From assembly GCA_963759955.1 (NCBI GenBank), contig CAVXCA010000038.1, forward strand, positions 1 to 64,000: 64,000 bases of DNA, in the 5' to 3' direction. Every line of letters starts with the position of its first letter. The stretch's first letter is position 1. Positions 7,208 through 16,491 of this stretch are shown here, one piece after another. The position numbers and the translations under genes are program-made. The notes beneath the pieces were generated by a model. The model ran no database searches. It was not told where the DNA came from and saw only the letters and a list, made by a program, of their open reading frames with translations. The stretch comes from Roseiarcus sp963759955 (lineage in GTDB: Bacteria > Pseudomonadota > Alphaproteobacteria > Rhizobiales > Beijerinckiaceae).

Positions 7208-8152
7208 ATGGCTTCTAGCATCCTCTTCACCCTCGGCACGCGCGGCTCGCCGCTGGCTCTGGCTCAGGCGCACGAGACGCGGCGATTGCTCGCGGCTGCG
7301 CACGGCTGGGACGAGAGCGCCGTCGCGCTCGAAATCATCCGCACCAGCGGCGACGTCATCCAAGACCGGCCGCTCGCCGAAGCGGGCGGCAAGGGGCTGT
7401 TCACCAAGGAGATCGACGCGGCGCTGCTCGAAGGGAGGATCGACGCGGCGGTGCATTCGGCCAAGGATCTGCCGACCCTGCTCCCCGAAGGCGTGGCGAT
7501 CGCCGGCTTTCTCGAACGCGAGGACGTGCGCGACGCGCTGATCTCGGCGGTCGCCGACTCGATTGCCGCCCTGCCCCACGGCGCGCGGCTCGGCGCCGCG
7601 TCGCTGCGCCGCCAGGCGCAGGCGCGCCGGCTGAGGCCCGACCTCAGGGTCGAGTTGCTGCGCGGCAACGTCGAGACGCGGCTGCGCAAAGCCGAAACCG
7701 GCGAGATCGACGCCACCCTGCTCGCGCTCGCCGGCTTGAAGCGCCTCGGCTTCGCCCATCGCGCCAGAGCCATTCTCGACATCGAGGCGTTCCTGCCCGC
7801 GGTCGGCCAGGGCGCCATCGCGCTCACCGCGCGCGCCGCCGACGCGCGCGCTTCGGCCGCGCTGGCCGCCATCAGCCACGCCGACACCATGATCGCGCTG
7901 ACCGCCGAGCGGGCGTTCCTCGCCGAGCTCGAAGGCTCCTGCCGCACCCCGATCGCCGGCCACGCGCGGCTCGAAGGCGGCGCGCTCACCCTCGTCGGGC
8001 AAGTGCTGCGCGAGGACGGCTCGGAAAGCTTCGACGTGCGCGCGACCGGCGCCCCCGCGGACGCCGCGCGCCTGGGGGCCGAGGCGGGCCGCGATCTCGC
8101 CCGGCGGGTTCCGCCCGGCGTCCTGCCCTCGGCCAAGGGGCCGGCGCGGTAG
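7208..8152 (+). CDS. hemC: hydroxymethylbilane synthase (porphobilinogen deaminase)
   Basis: Polymerises four porphobilinogen molecules to hydroxymethylbilane in tetrapyrrole synthesis. The 314-residue length is normal. Seen are the N-terminal TRGSPLALAQA, the substrate-binding IQDRPLAEAGGKGLFTKEID, the HSAKDLPT loop, LRRQAQARRLRPD, LRGNVETRL, and the dipyrromethane cofactor Cys245 in LEGSCRTPIAGHA. It is the first of four haem genes on this strand, so local control of the pathway is likely. An unrelated long frame on the other strand is only a codon-bias shadow. Confidence 0.97.
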   Translation: MASSILFTLGTRGSPLALAQAHETRRLLAAAHGWDESAVALEIIRTSGDVIQDRPLAEAGGKGLFTKEIDAALLEGRIDAAVHSAKDLPTLLPEGVAIAGFLEREDVRDALISAVADSIAALPHGARLGAASLRRQAQARRLRPDLRVELLRGNVETRLRKAETGEIDATLLALAGLKRLGFAHRARAILDIEAFLPAVGQGAIALTARAADARASAALAAISHADTMIALTAERAFLAELEGSCRTPIAGHARLEGGALTLVGQVLREDGSESFDVRATGAPADAARLGAEAGRDLARRVPPGVLPSAKGPAR

Positions 8153-8440
8153 GACAAAGTGTCGCGCCCCTCGGGGCGAGGCGCCGGCGGGCCGAGTGGG
8201 CGGCGAAGATCGCATCTCGCCATTTTTCGGGGCTTTTTTTGCGTCGGCGCAAGCCGTCGCCAACCCTCGCGGGCGAGCGTGAAAGAGCCGGAACGGCATT
8301 CCGGGCGAGCCGGGAGGGAAGCCGCCGCGCACGGCGCTCTTTACTCGCGGCGCGCTGACAGGTAGCGGTAAGCTGAGGAAACAAGTCGGGAAAGCGGTCC
8401 GAAAGAGGACGCGCCCGGCAGAGCGAGAGGTTGACGATCG

Positions 8441-9742
8441 ATGGATTATCAGCGGCGCTTCGAAGAGGCGATTGAAGAGCTGAAGCGGGAAGAGCGTTAT
8501 CGCGTCTTCGCCAATCTCGAACGCGACGCGTCGCGGTTTCCGATGGCGCTGTGGCGCCCGCCGGGCGAAGAACACGCCCCGCGCGAAGTCACCGTCTGGT
8601 GCTCCAACGACTATCTCGGCATGGGCGGCCATCCCGAGGTCATCGAGGCGAGCGTCGCAGCGGCGCGCGCCCACGGCGCCGGCGCCGGCGGCACCCGCAA
8701 CATTTCCGGCACCCACCACCCGATCGTGCAATTGGAGCGCGAGCTCGCCGACCTGCACGGCAAGGAAGCGGGGCTGGTCTTCACCTCCGGCTGGATCTCC
8801 AACCTCGCCGGCATTTCGACGATCGCCAGCCTGCTGCCGAACTGCCTGATCCTCTCCGACGCCCTCAATCACAATTCGATGATCGAAGGCGTGCGCCGTT
8901 CCGGCTGCGAGAAGAAGGTCTGGCGCCACAACGACGTCAAGCACCTCGAAGAGCTGCTCGCCGCCGAGGACAAAGAACGCGCCAAGCTGATCGTGTTCGA
9001 GAGCCTCTATTCGATGGACGGCGACATCGCGCCGATCGCCGAAGTCGTCGCGCTCGCCAAGAAATACGGCGCGATGACCTTTATCGACGAAGTCCATGCG
9101 GTCGGCATGTACGGGCCGCGCGGCGGCGGGGTCGCCGAGCGCGAAGGCCTGATGGGCGAGATCGACATCGTCGAAGGCACGCTCGCCAAGGGCTTCGGCG
9201 GCCTGGGCGGCTATATCACGGGCCGGGCCGCGATCATCGACGCGGTGCGCAGCTTCGCGCCGCAGTTCATCTTCACCTCGACGCTGCCGCCGAGCGTGGC
9301 GGCCGCCGCCGCGGCGGCGGTGCGCCACCTCAAGGCTTCCAGCGTCGAGCGCGAGCGCCATCAGGCGATGGCCAAGACGGTCAAGCACGCGTTGCGCGCG
9401 GCGGGCCTTCCCGTGCTCGAAAATCCCTCGCACATCGTGCCGCTGATGGTGCGCGACGCCAAGAAGTGCCGCGCGGCCAGCGAAATGCTGATGCGCCGCC
9501 ACGAGATCTACATCCAGCCGATCAACTACCCCACCGTCGCCAAGGGCACGGAGCGTCTGCGCATCACGCCGACGCCGCGTCATACCGAGGCGCAGGCGGC
9601 GACCCTGGTCGAGGCGCTGGTCGACGTGTGGAAGACGCTCGACCTGCCGTTCGAGGAATCGCGCGTCGTGCCGCTGCGCCGCCCCGGCGCGGACGCAACG
9701 GCGAACTGCACCTATCCGGAAATGAAGAAGGCGGCGGAATAG
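8441..9742 (+). CDS. hemA: 5-aminolevulinate synthase (C4 pathway)
   Basis: PLP enzyme that condenses glycine with succinyl-CoA to give 5-aminolevulinate, the alphaproteobacterial entry to haem, bacteriochlorophyll and cobalamin. 433 residues. Motifs: N-terminal WCSNDYLGMG, GAGAGGTRNISGTHHPIVQL, LNHNSMIEGVRRSG, the PLP-ring Asp216 in FIDEVHAVGMYG, and Lys250 in EGTLAKGFGGLGGY forming the Schiff base. A 288-bp gap separates it from hemC, room for its own promoter. I saw no clear FNR or PpsR site there. Confidence 0.98.
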   Translation: MDYQRRFEEAIEELKREERYRVFANLERDASRFPMALWRPPGEEHAPREVTVWCSNDYLGMGGHPEVIEASVAAARAHGAGAGGTRNISGTHHPIVQLERELADLHGKEAGLVFTSGWISNLAGISTIASLLPNCLILSDALNHNSMIEGVRRSGCEKKVWRHNDVKHLEELLAAEDKERAKLIVFESLYSMDGDIAPIAEVVALAKKYGAMTFIDEVHAVGMYGPRGGGVAEREGLMGEIDIVEGTLAKGFGGLGGYITGRAAIIDAVRSFAPQFIFTSTLPPSVAAAAAAAVRHLKASSVERERHQAMAKTVKHALRAAGLPVLENPSHIVPLMVRDAKKCRAASEMLMRRHEIYIQPINYPTVAKGTERLRITPTPRHTEAQAATLVEALVDVWKTLDLPFEESRVVPLRRPGADATANCTYPEMKKAAE

Positions 9743-9755
9743 ACGTTCCGAACGC

Positions 9756-9971
9756 GCGCCCCTTCCCCCCTTGCGGGGGAAGGTGTCGGCCGAAGGCCGA
9801 CGGATGAGGGGTCGCGCCGCAAGGCGCGTTTGTCAGTACGGCCACGGTCCGCGGCAATTTATCCGGTATCAATGGGGAAAGTCCCGCCAGCGCCATCGCA
9901 ACGCGCCTTGCGGCGCGTCCCCTCATCCGGCCGGCTCCGCCGGCCACCTTCTCCCGCAAGGGGAGAAGGAG
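9756..9971. repeat. composite palindromic intergenic repeat
   Basis: Between hemA and hemE. Two inverted blocks, CCTTCCCCCCTTGCGGGGGAAGG plus CGGATGAGG on the left and CCCTCATCCG plus a CTTCTCCCGCAAGGGGAGAAG hairpin on the right, enclose about 100 bp and can pair over most of their length. The GCGCCGCAAGGCGC and GCGCCTTGCGGCGC arms pair too. The same architecture recurs near 43.7 kb, and half-versions near 44.4 and 50.7 kb. The remaining gap to the hemE start holds nothing else I recognise. Confidence 0.75.
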
Positions 9972-10076
9972 GGCCGTCGACCTTGCGCGCTACGCGGGAT
10001 TCACGTTAGTGCGGCCGATCTGAATTCCTCGACGGGCGGCCGCGCGCGAGCGCCCGACTTCACCCGAGAAAGCCCC

Positions 10077-11138
10077 ATGACGGCCGCCGCCCCATCGAAC
10101 GACGCCAGCAAGCCGAAACCCTTCCTCGCGGCGCTCGGCGGCGCGGCGCAGAAGACGCCGCCGATCTGGCTGATGCGCCAAGCCGGCCGCTATCTGCCCG
10201 AATATCGCGCGATCCGCGCCGAGGCGCCGTCGTTCCTCGACTTTTGCTACAATTCCAAGCTGGCGACCGAAGCGACGCTGCAGCCGATCCGCCGCTTCGG
10301 CTTCGACGCGGCGATCCTGTTCTCCGACATCCTCGTCGTCCCCGACGCGCTCGGGCAGAGCGTCAGCTTCGAGACCGGCGAGGGCCCGCGCCTCGAGCCG
10401 ATCGAGAACGCCGCCGACTTCGCCGCGCTGCGCGACGAACTCGACTGGGCGCGGCTCGCGCCGGTGTTCGAGACGGTCGAGCGCGTCAAGGCGAAGCTGC
10501 CGGCCAAGGTCGCGCTGATCGGTTTCTGCGGCGCGCCGTGGACGGTGGCGAGCTACATGATCGCGGGCCATGGCACGCCGGACCAGGCGCCGGCGCGCCT
10601 GTTCGCCTATCGCGAGCCAAAACTCTTCGCGGCGCTGATCGACCGGCTTGCCGACGTCTCCGCCGAATATCTGACGCGCCAGATTCGCGCCGGCGCCGAG
10701 GCGGTGCAGATCTTCGACTCGTGGTCGGGCGTGCTGCCGCCGGCCGAATTCGAGCGCTGGTGCGTCAAGCCGATCGAGCGGATGCTGGCGAGGCTCGGCG
10801 CCGCGGTGCCCAAGACGCCAGTCATCGCCTTTCCGCGCGGCGCGGCAACCCAGCTCGCCAAATTCGCCGGGCTCGACGGACTCGCGGCGATCGGCCTCGA
10901 CACCGCGGTCGAGCCGCGCGCCGCCGCCGCGGCGCTGCCCCCGCGCCTCGCGCTGCAAGGCAATCTCGACCCGCTCGCGCTGCTCGCGGGCGGGCGCGCG
11001 CTCGACGAGGGCGTCGAACGGGTGTTGCAGGGCTTCGCCGGCCGTGCGCATATCTTCAACCTCGGCCACGGCATCCTTCCCGAGACGCCGATCGCGCATG
11101 TCGAGCGGCTGGTCGCGCGGGTGCGCGGGGCGGACTGA
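10077..11138 (+). CDS. hemE: uroporphyrinogen decarboxylase
   Basis: Cytosolic enzyme that removes the four acetate carboxyls of uroporphyrinogen III to give coproporphyrinogen III. 353 residues from ATG 10077; the open frame extends 102 codons upstream through a dispersed repeat, so that extension is rejected. Signatures: PPIWLMRQAGRYLPEYRAIR (family signature 1, substrate-binding Arg), ILFSDILVVPDALG with the catalytic Asp, GFCGAPWTVASYMIAG (signature 2), IFDSWSGVL, and the C-terminal FNLGHGILPETP. The next gene begins 16 bp downstream. Confidence 0.97.
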   Translation: MTAAAPSNDASKPKPFLAALGGAAQKTPPIWLMRQAGRYLPEYRAIRAEAPSFLDFCYNSKLATEATLQPIRRFGFDAAILFSDILVVPDALGQSVSFETGEGPRLEPIENAADFAALRDELDWARLAPVFETVERVKAKLPAKVALIGFCGAPWTVASYMIAGHGTPDQAPARLFAYREPKLFAALIDRLADVSAEYLTRQIRAGAEAVQIFDSWSGVLPPAEFERWCVKPIERMLARLGAAVPKTPVIAFPRGAATQLAKFAGLDGLAAIGLDTAVEPRAAAAALPPRLALQGNLDPLALLAGGRALDEGVERVLQGFAGRAHIFNLGHGILPETPIAHVERLVARVRGAD

Positions 11139-11154
11139 AGCAAGGGGGAAACTC

Positions 11155-11505
11155 ATGAACGCCATATGGACGCGCGCCGCCGCACTGGCCGCTACGGTGG
11201 CGCTCGTCGGCCCCGCCGCGGCGCAATCGATCACCATCAACGGCGTCGCTCGCTCGGTGAGCCTAATGCGCGACATGGCGGCCTATTGTCCCGACGTCAT
11301 CCCCGCGGAAGCGCAGAAATTCGCCGACGCGTTCCTCGAAATCGGCCACAAGTCCTATGGCGAGGCTAAATTCGACGCCGAGCTCGCGGCCGAGATGCCG
11401 CGACGCGAGCAGGAGGTGCGCGCGGCCGGCGCCGCCGCCTGGTGCGCGACCCAGCGCGCCAATCAGCTCGGCCTCGGCAACAGCCAGATTTTCCGCTCGC
11501 CCTGA
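11155..11505 (+). CDS. small exported protein of unknown function in the haem cluster
   Basis: 116 residues. The N-terminus MNAIWTRAAALAATVALVGP with AAAQ is a Sec signal peptide, and the mature part has two cysteines (MAAYCPDVIP and AAWCATQRA) that could form a disulfide in the periplasm. It starts 16 bp after hemE with a GGGGGAAAC leader and ends 23 bp before hemF, so it is co-transcribed with haem genes. I recognise no domain; any link to haem chemistry is by position only. Confidence 0.75.
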   Translation: MNAIWTRAAALAATVALVGPAAAQSITINGVARSVSLMRDMAAYCPDVIPAEAQKFADAFLEIGHKSYGEAKFDAELAAEMPRREQEVRAAGAAAWCATQRANQLGLGNSQIFRSP

Positions 11506-11528
11506 GCGGCGCCCTTGGAACGGTGGAC

Positions 11529-12440
11529 ATGGACGAGACGAACGCGCGGCAGGCGCGCGCCCGCGAATGGTTCGAGGCGCTTCAACTCAGCCTGATCGTG
11601 GCGATGGAGGCGCTGGAAGCGGAATGCCCGCCGGAGACGCACGGGCCGGCGCCGGGCGCCGCGCCGGGACGCTTCACGCTGGAGCCGTGGAGCCGCGTCG
11701 ATCCTTCCGGCGCGCCGGGCGGCGGCGGTCGCATGGCGATGCTGCACGGCCGGCTGTTCGAGAAAATGGGTGCGCACGCCTCGACCGTCCACGGGACTTT
11801 CGCGCCGCAATTCGCCAAGCAGATTCCGGGCGCCGAGGCCGATCCGCGCTTCTGGGCGTCCGGGCTCTCGGTGATCGCCCATCCCTGGAATCCGCATGTG
11901 CCGACGGTGCATATGAACACGCGCTTCGTCGTGACCAGCAAGGCGTGGTTCGGCGGCGGCGCGGACTTGACGCCGACGCTCGATAAGCGCCGGCGCGCCG
12001 ACGATCCCGACGCGGTTCTGTTCCACGAGGCGCTGCGCGGCGTTTGCGAGCGCCATCCGGCGGTCGGTTCTCACGAGAAGTACAAGGCGTGGTGCGACGA
12101 GTATTTCTTTCTCGAGCATCGCGGCGAGCCGCGCGGAATCGGCGGCATTTTCTTCGATTATCTGAACAGCGCGGGCGACGCGGCGAACTCGGCGTGGGAT
12201 GCCGATTTCGCCTTCGCGCGCGACGTCGGCGAGACCTTCGTCTCGCTCTACGGCGAAATCGTGCGCCGCAACTTCGCCACGCCGTGGAACGAGAGCGAGC
12301 GCGAGGAACAACTGGTGCGCCGCGGCCGCTATGTCGAATTCAACCTGCTCTACGATCGCGGCACGGTGTTCGGTCTGAAGACCGGCGGCCATGTCGCGGC
12401 GATCCTCTCCTCGATGCCGCCGCTCGCGCGCTGGCCGTGA
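11529..12440 (+). CDS. hemF: oxygen-dependent coproporphyrinogen III oxidase
   Basis: Oxidatively decarboxylates coproporphyrinogen III to protoporphyrinogen IX using O2. 303 residues. Motifs: FEKMGAHASTVHGTF, the metal and substrate-binding HPWNPHVPTVHMNTRF, FGGGADLTPTLD, KYKAWCDEYFFLEHR, RGIGGIFFDYLN, and RRGRYVEFNLLYDRGTVFGL. ATG 11529 gives the usual length; an in-frame GTG two codons earlier is also possible. It closes the hemC-hemA-hemE cluster. An aerobic HemF implies growth with oxygen at least part of the time. Confidence 0.97.
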   Translation: MDETNARQARAREWFEALQLSLIVAMEALEAECPPETHGPAPGAAPGRFTLEPWSRVDPSGAPGGGGRMAMLHGRLFEKMGAHASTVHGTFAPQFAKQIPGAEADPRFWASGLSVIAHPWNPHVPTVHMNTRFVVTSKAWFGGGADLTPTLDKRRRADDPDAVLFHEALRGVCERHPAVGSHEKYKAWCDEYFFLEHRGEPRGIGGIFFDYLNSAGDAANSAWDADFAFARDVGETFVSLYGEIVRRNFATPWNESEREEQLVRRGRYVEFNLLYDRGTVFGLKTGGHVAAILSSMPPLARWP

Positions 12441-12671
12441 GGCTTAAGGGCGCGGCGATTCACGGTCGGAGCGCCAGCCGTCATTGCTTCGCTCCGCTCG
12501 CAATGACCGCACTACGGTGCTCGTTTGATTCGAATTCGCTCTTTTTCCCAGAGAATTTTCTAACGCGCCGCCGTTACACGCAATCGCAGGATTGGGGGTC
12601 GGCTCCAATCGCCGTCCCGTAAGGGGTTGCAGGGCGGCGGGGCCGCCGTGGCTTTCTCGAGGGGGCGTCGC

Positions 12672-12866
12672 ATGGGCCGCGATCGCAAATCGAACTGGGG
12701 CGTCTTCGTCATCGTCGCCGCCGCGATCTTCGCCGCGCTGGCCTATTGGATCTTCAGCGCCGACGATGCGCCGACCCTGCCCTACGCCCTCGGGCAATTC
12801 GTGCTGCTCGGCAGCGTGCTGGTCGCCATGCTCGACTCCTTGGCCAAGTGCTGCTCGCCGCGATGA
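12672..12866 (+). CDS. small two-helix membrane protein
   Basis: 64 residues with two hydrophobic helices (NWGVFVIVAAAIFAALAYW and ALGQFVLLGSVLVAMLDSLA) joined by a short polar loop and ending KCCSPR. ATG 12672 gives a charged N-terminus (MGRDRKSN) before the first helix; a longer start at 12627 is possible but adds only low-complexity residues. Function unknown. The 231 bp between hemF and this gene holds a dispersed GTCATTGC...GCAATGAC repeat near 12480-12510 and nothing else I recognise. Confidence 0.6.
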   Translation: MGRDRKSNWGVFVIVAAAIFAALAYWIFSADDAPTLPYALGQFVLLGSVLVAMLDSLAKCCSPR

Positions 12867-12943
12867 CGGGGCACAACCCGCCTTCGCCCCTAGCCGCCAC
12901 ATTCGTTCCGACGTAAACTATCTCCCCAGATCGGGGGGAAACG

Positions 12944-14543
12944 ATGGACGAAGTCGACTATCTCGTGCTCGGCGGCGGCTCGGCCGGATGCGTGCTGGCG
13001 AGCCGGCTCAGCGAGGACCCGCGAACCAGCGTCGCGCTCGTCGAGGCGGGAGGCGACGGCGCGAGCTGGGTCGTCGACACGCCGCTCGCGGGCGTGCTGA
13101 TGGCCCCGACCAAGCTCAACAATTGGGCCTACGCGACCGTTCCCCAGCCGGGCTTGGGCGGCCGCGTCGGCTATCAGCCGCGCGGACGCACGCTCGGCGG
13201 CTCCTCGGCGATCAACGCGATGGTCTACACCCGCGGACATCGCGCCGACTACGATCGCTGGGCGGCGCTCGGCAATCCCGGCTGGTCCTACGACGACGTG
13301 CTGCCCTACTTTCGCAAGTCCGAGAACAACGAGACGTTTCGCGACGCCTTTCACGGCCAGGGCGGGCCGCTGAACGTCGCCGATCTCGCGCACCGACAAT
13401 CCGTTTCAGCAACGCTTTCTCGACGCCGCGCGCGAGACGCAATTGCCTATGAACGCGGATTTCAACGGCGAGCGGCAGGAGGGCTGCGGCGTCTATCAGG
13501 TCACGCAGATCAACGGCGAACGCTGCAGCGCCGCGCGCGCGTATCTGAGGCCCTACATCGGCAAGCGCGCCAACCTTCGCGTCGAGACGCGCGCGCGGGC
13601 GCTGCGCCTCGTGTTCGAGGGCCAGCGCGTCGTCGGCGCGGAGATTCTCGCGCACGGAAAGCGACGCGTGGTGCGCGCGCGGCGCGAAACGCTGGTTTGC
13701 CTGGGCGCCTTCGGCTCGCCGCAACTCCTGATGCTCTCGGGCGTCGGCGACGCCGCCGCGCTTCGTCGGCTCGGGATCGCGCCGGTCCTAGACCTGCCCG
13801 GCGTCGGCGCCAATCTGCACGACCACCCCGACGTCGTGCTCGGCTACAAATCGGCCTCGCGCGATCTGCTCGGCATTTCCTTCGGCGGCGTCGCAGCGCT
13901 CTTTTCCGCGATCGGACGCTACCGGCGCGAACGGCGCGGCATGGTCGCGACCAATTTCGCCGAGGCGGGCGGATTCCTCAAGACGCGGCCCGGGCTCGAA
14001 CTGCCCGACGTGCAGTTGCATTTCGTCGTCGCCATCGTCGATGATCACGCGCGCAAGCTCCGTCTCGGCCACGGCTTCACCTGCCATGTCTGCGCGCTGC
14101 GGCCGAAGAGCCGCGGCGCCGTGCGGCTCGCCAGCCCCGACCCGCTCGCCGCGCCGCTGATCGACCCGAATTTCCTCGGCGACCCGCAAGACGTCGAGAC
14201 GCTGGTCGGCGGCGTCAAGCTGACGCGCCGCCTCATGGAAGCGCCCGCGCTGCGCACGCAGTGGAGCGAGGAGCTGTTCTCCGCGGGCGTGAATACCGAC
14301 GACGAAATCCGCGATCTCCTGCGCCGCCGCGTCGACACCGTCTATCATCCCGTCGGAAGCTGCGCGATGGGGCCAGACCCGACGACAGCGGTGGTCGACG
14401 CCCGCCTGCGCGTCCATGGGGTGGCGGGCCTACGTGTGGTCGACGCCTCGATCATGCCGGAAATCGTCGCCGGCAACACCAACGCGCCGGTGATCATGAT
14501 CGCTGAGAAGGCGGCGGAGATGATCACGGTCGATAGGGAGTAG
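12944..14543 (+). pseudogene. GMC-family FAD oxidoreductase (choline dehydrogenase-like), frameshifted
   Basis: The reading frame begins MDEVDYLVLGGGSAGCVLAS, the FAD-binding GxGxxG of GMC oxidoreductases, followed by GRTLGGSSAINAMVYTRG (GMC signature 1). At base 13388 one extra G shifts the frame. From CGC 13389 the other frame continues the protein as RTDNPFQQRFLDAARETQ, then GAFGSPQLLMLSGVG (signature 2) and the catalytic-His region YHPVGSCAMG with GNTNAPVIMIAEKAAEMI. Removing one base gives a normal 532-residue enzyme. Either a recent mutation or a sequencing error; everything else is well preserved. Substrate unknown. Preceded by a GGGGGGAAACG ribosome site. Confidence 0.88.
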
Positions 14544-14580
14544 GCGAAGGGGGCGAAGACGCGAAAGCCCGCCCCTCGCC

Positions 14581-15540
14581 TCACCCGTTCGGCAAATGCC
14601 GCGCCAGCGCTTCCAGCACCGCCATCCGCACCGCGACGCCCATTTCGACCTGTTCGCGGATCAGCGATTGGGCGCCGTCGGCGATCAGCGAATCGATCTC
14701 GACGCCGCGGTTCATCGGGCCGGGGTGCATGACGAGGGCGCCGGGCTTGGCGTAGGCGAGCTTTTCGGCGTCGAGGCCGAAGTAGCGGAAATATTCCTTG
14801 GTCGAGGGGATGAAGGCGCCGCTCATGCGCTCGCGCTGCAGGCGCAGCATCATCACGATGTCGGCGTCCTTCAGCCCCGCCTTCATTTCGCGGAAGACCT
14901 CGACGCCCATGTTCTCGATGCCCGGCGGCAGCAGCGTCGAGGGGCCGACGACGCGCACATTCGCGCCGAGCGCGCCGAGCAGCAGGATGTTGGAGCGCGC
15001 GACGCGCGAATGCAGGATGTCGCCGCAGATCGCGACGGTGAGGCCCTCGATGCGGCCGAGGTTGCGCCGGATCGTCAGCGCGTCGAGCAGGGCTTGCGTC
15101 GGATGCTCGTGCGCGCCGTCGCCGGCGTTGACGACGGAGCAGTCGACCTTGCGCGCCAACAGGTGCACCGCGCCGGCCTGATGATGGCGCACCACGATGA
15201 TGTCGGGCCGCATCGCGTTGAGCGTCATCGCGGTGTCGATCAGCGTCTCGCCCTTCTTCACGCTCGAACTGGCGACCGCCATATTCATCACGTCGGCGCC
15301 CAGGCGTTTGCCGGCGATCTCGAACGAGGACTGCGTGCGCGTCGAAGCCTCGAAGAACAGGTTGATCTGCGTGCGCCCGCGCAACGTCACGCGCTTCTTC
15401 TCGACCTGACGGGAAATGCCGACCGCTTCGTCCGAGAGATCGAGCAGCGCCTCGATCTCGGGCCGCGAAAGGCCTTCGATGCCGAGCAGGTGGCGGCGGG
15501 AGAAGGCGGGCGGGGAATCGGGAGCGGTCATCAAAGCCAC
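14581..15540 (-). CDS. pyrB: aspartate carbamoyltransferase catalytic subunit
   Basis: Makes carbamoyl-aspartate from carbamoyl phosphate and aspartate in pyrimidine synthesis. 319 residues. Motifs: the carbamoyl-phosphate site FFEASTRTQSSFE, SSSVKKGETL, VVRHHQAGAVHLLA, HEHPTQALLDALTIR, GDILHSRVARSN, and MHPGPMNRGVEID. A second ATG three codons in (15531) could be the start. pyrC often follows pyrB in this group; here the next gene downstream is the convergent GMC pseudogene, so pyrC must lie elsewhere. No pyrI-type regulatory gene is visible. Confidence 0.96.
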   Translation of the reverse strand: MALMTAPDSPPAFSRRHLLGIEGLSRPEIEALLDLSDEAVGISRQVEKKRVTLRGRTQINLFFEASTRTQSSFEIAGKRLGADVMNMAVASSSVKKGETLIDTAMTLNAMRPDIIVVRHHQAGAVHLLARKVDCSVVNAGDGAHEHPTQALLDALTIRRNLGRIEGLTVAICGDILHSRVARSNILLLGALGANVRVVGPSTLLPPGIENMGVEVFREMKAGLKDADIVMMLRLQRERMSGAFIPSTKEYFRYFGLDAEKLAYAKPGALVMHPGPMNRGVEIDSLIADGAQSLIREQVEMGVAVRMAVLEALARHLPNG

Positions 15541-15618
15541 AGCCTATAGGAGCTGTCGCGGCGGGCGGCAAGAGGCTCGCGCGGGCGAGAGGCGCCGCGC
15601 GAGCCGCGCTGGCGCGCC

Positions 15619-16002
15619 TCAGGGCTTGGGCAGATTCTTGTCGGTCTTGCACACTTGCAGCGGCAACTGCTTGAACGCCGTCACTTCGAGGACATGCTTC
15701 GTCGCTTGGTCGAACCGGCCCTCGAGGCAGGCGCAGGCGTAGCCGTATTCGCCGTTGGTCTTGACGTAGTCGTGCACCGATATGTCGGGGATCATGTCCA
15801 TCGGGTCCGGCGTCGGCTGCGGCGCGCCCTGGGTCGCAAGGATCCATTCCGCCTTTTGATCCGTCAACCACCAGTTGCCGGGCGTCGGGTTTTCCAGCCA
15901 GCCGCAACGGCGCGCGCTCGCGTCGGCCGCCGCATGAGCCGCGCCGAGAACCATCGGCGCCGTCAGCCCGACCGCGAGAACCGCCCACATCGCTTTTCGC
16001 AT
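15619..16002 (-). CDS. exported DUF4087-like protein
   Basis: 127 residues. A Sec signal (MRKAMWAVLAVGLTAPMVLG, cleaved near AHAA) is followed by RCGWLENPTPGNWWLTD, the recurring motif of DUF4087 proteins, then YGYACACLEGRF and a C-terminal VCKTDKNLPKP. Four cysteines suggest disulfides in the periplasm. Function unknown. It reads in the same direction as pyrB and ends 78 bp before it, but nothing shows a functional link. Confidence 0.75.
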   Translation of the reverse strand: MRKAMWAVLAVGLTAPMVLGAAHAAADASARRCGWLENPTPGNWWLTDQKAEWILATQGAPQPTPDPMDMIPDISVHDYVKTNGEYGYACACLEGRFDQATKHVLEVTAFKQLPLQVCKTDKNLPKP

Positions 16003-16248
16003 AGCTTCCCCTCACCGATTCGCGACGCCAGGCCGACAATTCCCCTTCGGCCGCCGGCGCCGGCGGACCTATGCGATAGTTCGGCCTTCGCGCCAAGCCC
16101 CCGTGGTCGAACGAGCGCGTCCAACCCAACGCAAGAGCCAAATCACGCTATCTCGTGTCGCGCCGGCGCGCGATTTCATCATGGACTTGAAATTCCAGCC
16201 CGAATACGACACATCCGCAACAACGAATATTCATCCTGGAGTCGCGCC

Positions 16249-16479
16249 GTGCCGATTTTCGCCTACCGCTGCCGCGCCTGCGGCAAGGAATTCCAGACGC
16301 TGGTGATGTCCGGCGAGACGCCGGTGTGCAAGGCGTGCGAAAGCGCCGACCTCGAGCAGCAGCTCTCCCTCATCGCCTCGCCGAACAAGGGCGGCGACAC
16401 GGGCGCCGAGACGGCCCCTTGCGGCGCCGGCGCTGGCGCCTGCTGCGGCGGCGGCGCCTGCGCCTTCGCGGACGCGTAA
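16249..16479 (+). CDS. FmdB-like zinc-ribbon protein
   Basis: 76 residues starting at GTG 16249 after a CTGGAG ribosome site. MPIFAYRCRACGKEFQTLV and PVCKACESADLEQQL give the two CxxC knuckles of the FmdB/CxxC_CxxC_SSSS family, usually called putative regulatory proteins. The tail is Gly-Ala-Cys rich (CGAGAGACCGGGACAF), as is common in the family. Long upstream readings of the frame are not supported. It converges on coaD, 12 bp between stops. Confidence 0.85.
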   Translation: MPIFAYRCRACGKEFQTLVMSGETPVCKACESADLEQQLSLIASPNKGGDTGAETAPCGAGAGACCGGGACAFADA

Positions 16480-16491
16480 GGGCGCTCTTCG

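Noticed and set aside
8153..8440. FNR or PpsR-type site upstream of hemA
   Set aside because: I looked for TTGAT-N4-ATCAA and TGT-N12-ACA and found no convincing match.
7055..9583. 842-codon open frame antisense to hemC and hemA
   Set aside because: It lies opposite two clear enzymes, is Arg/Asp/His rich with no domain, and is the usual antisense artefact of GC-rich third positions.
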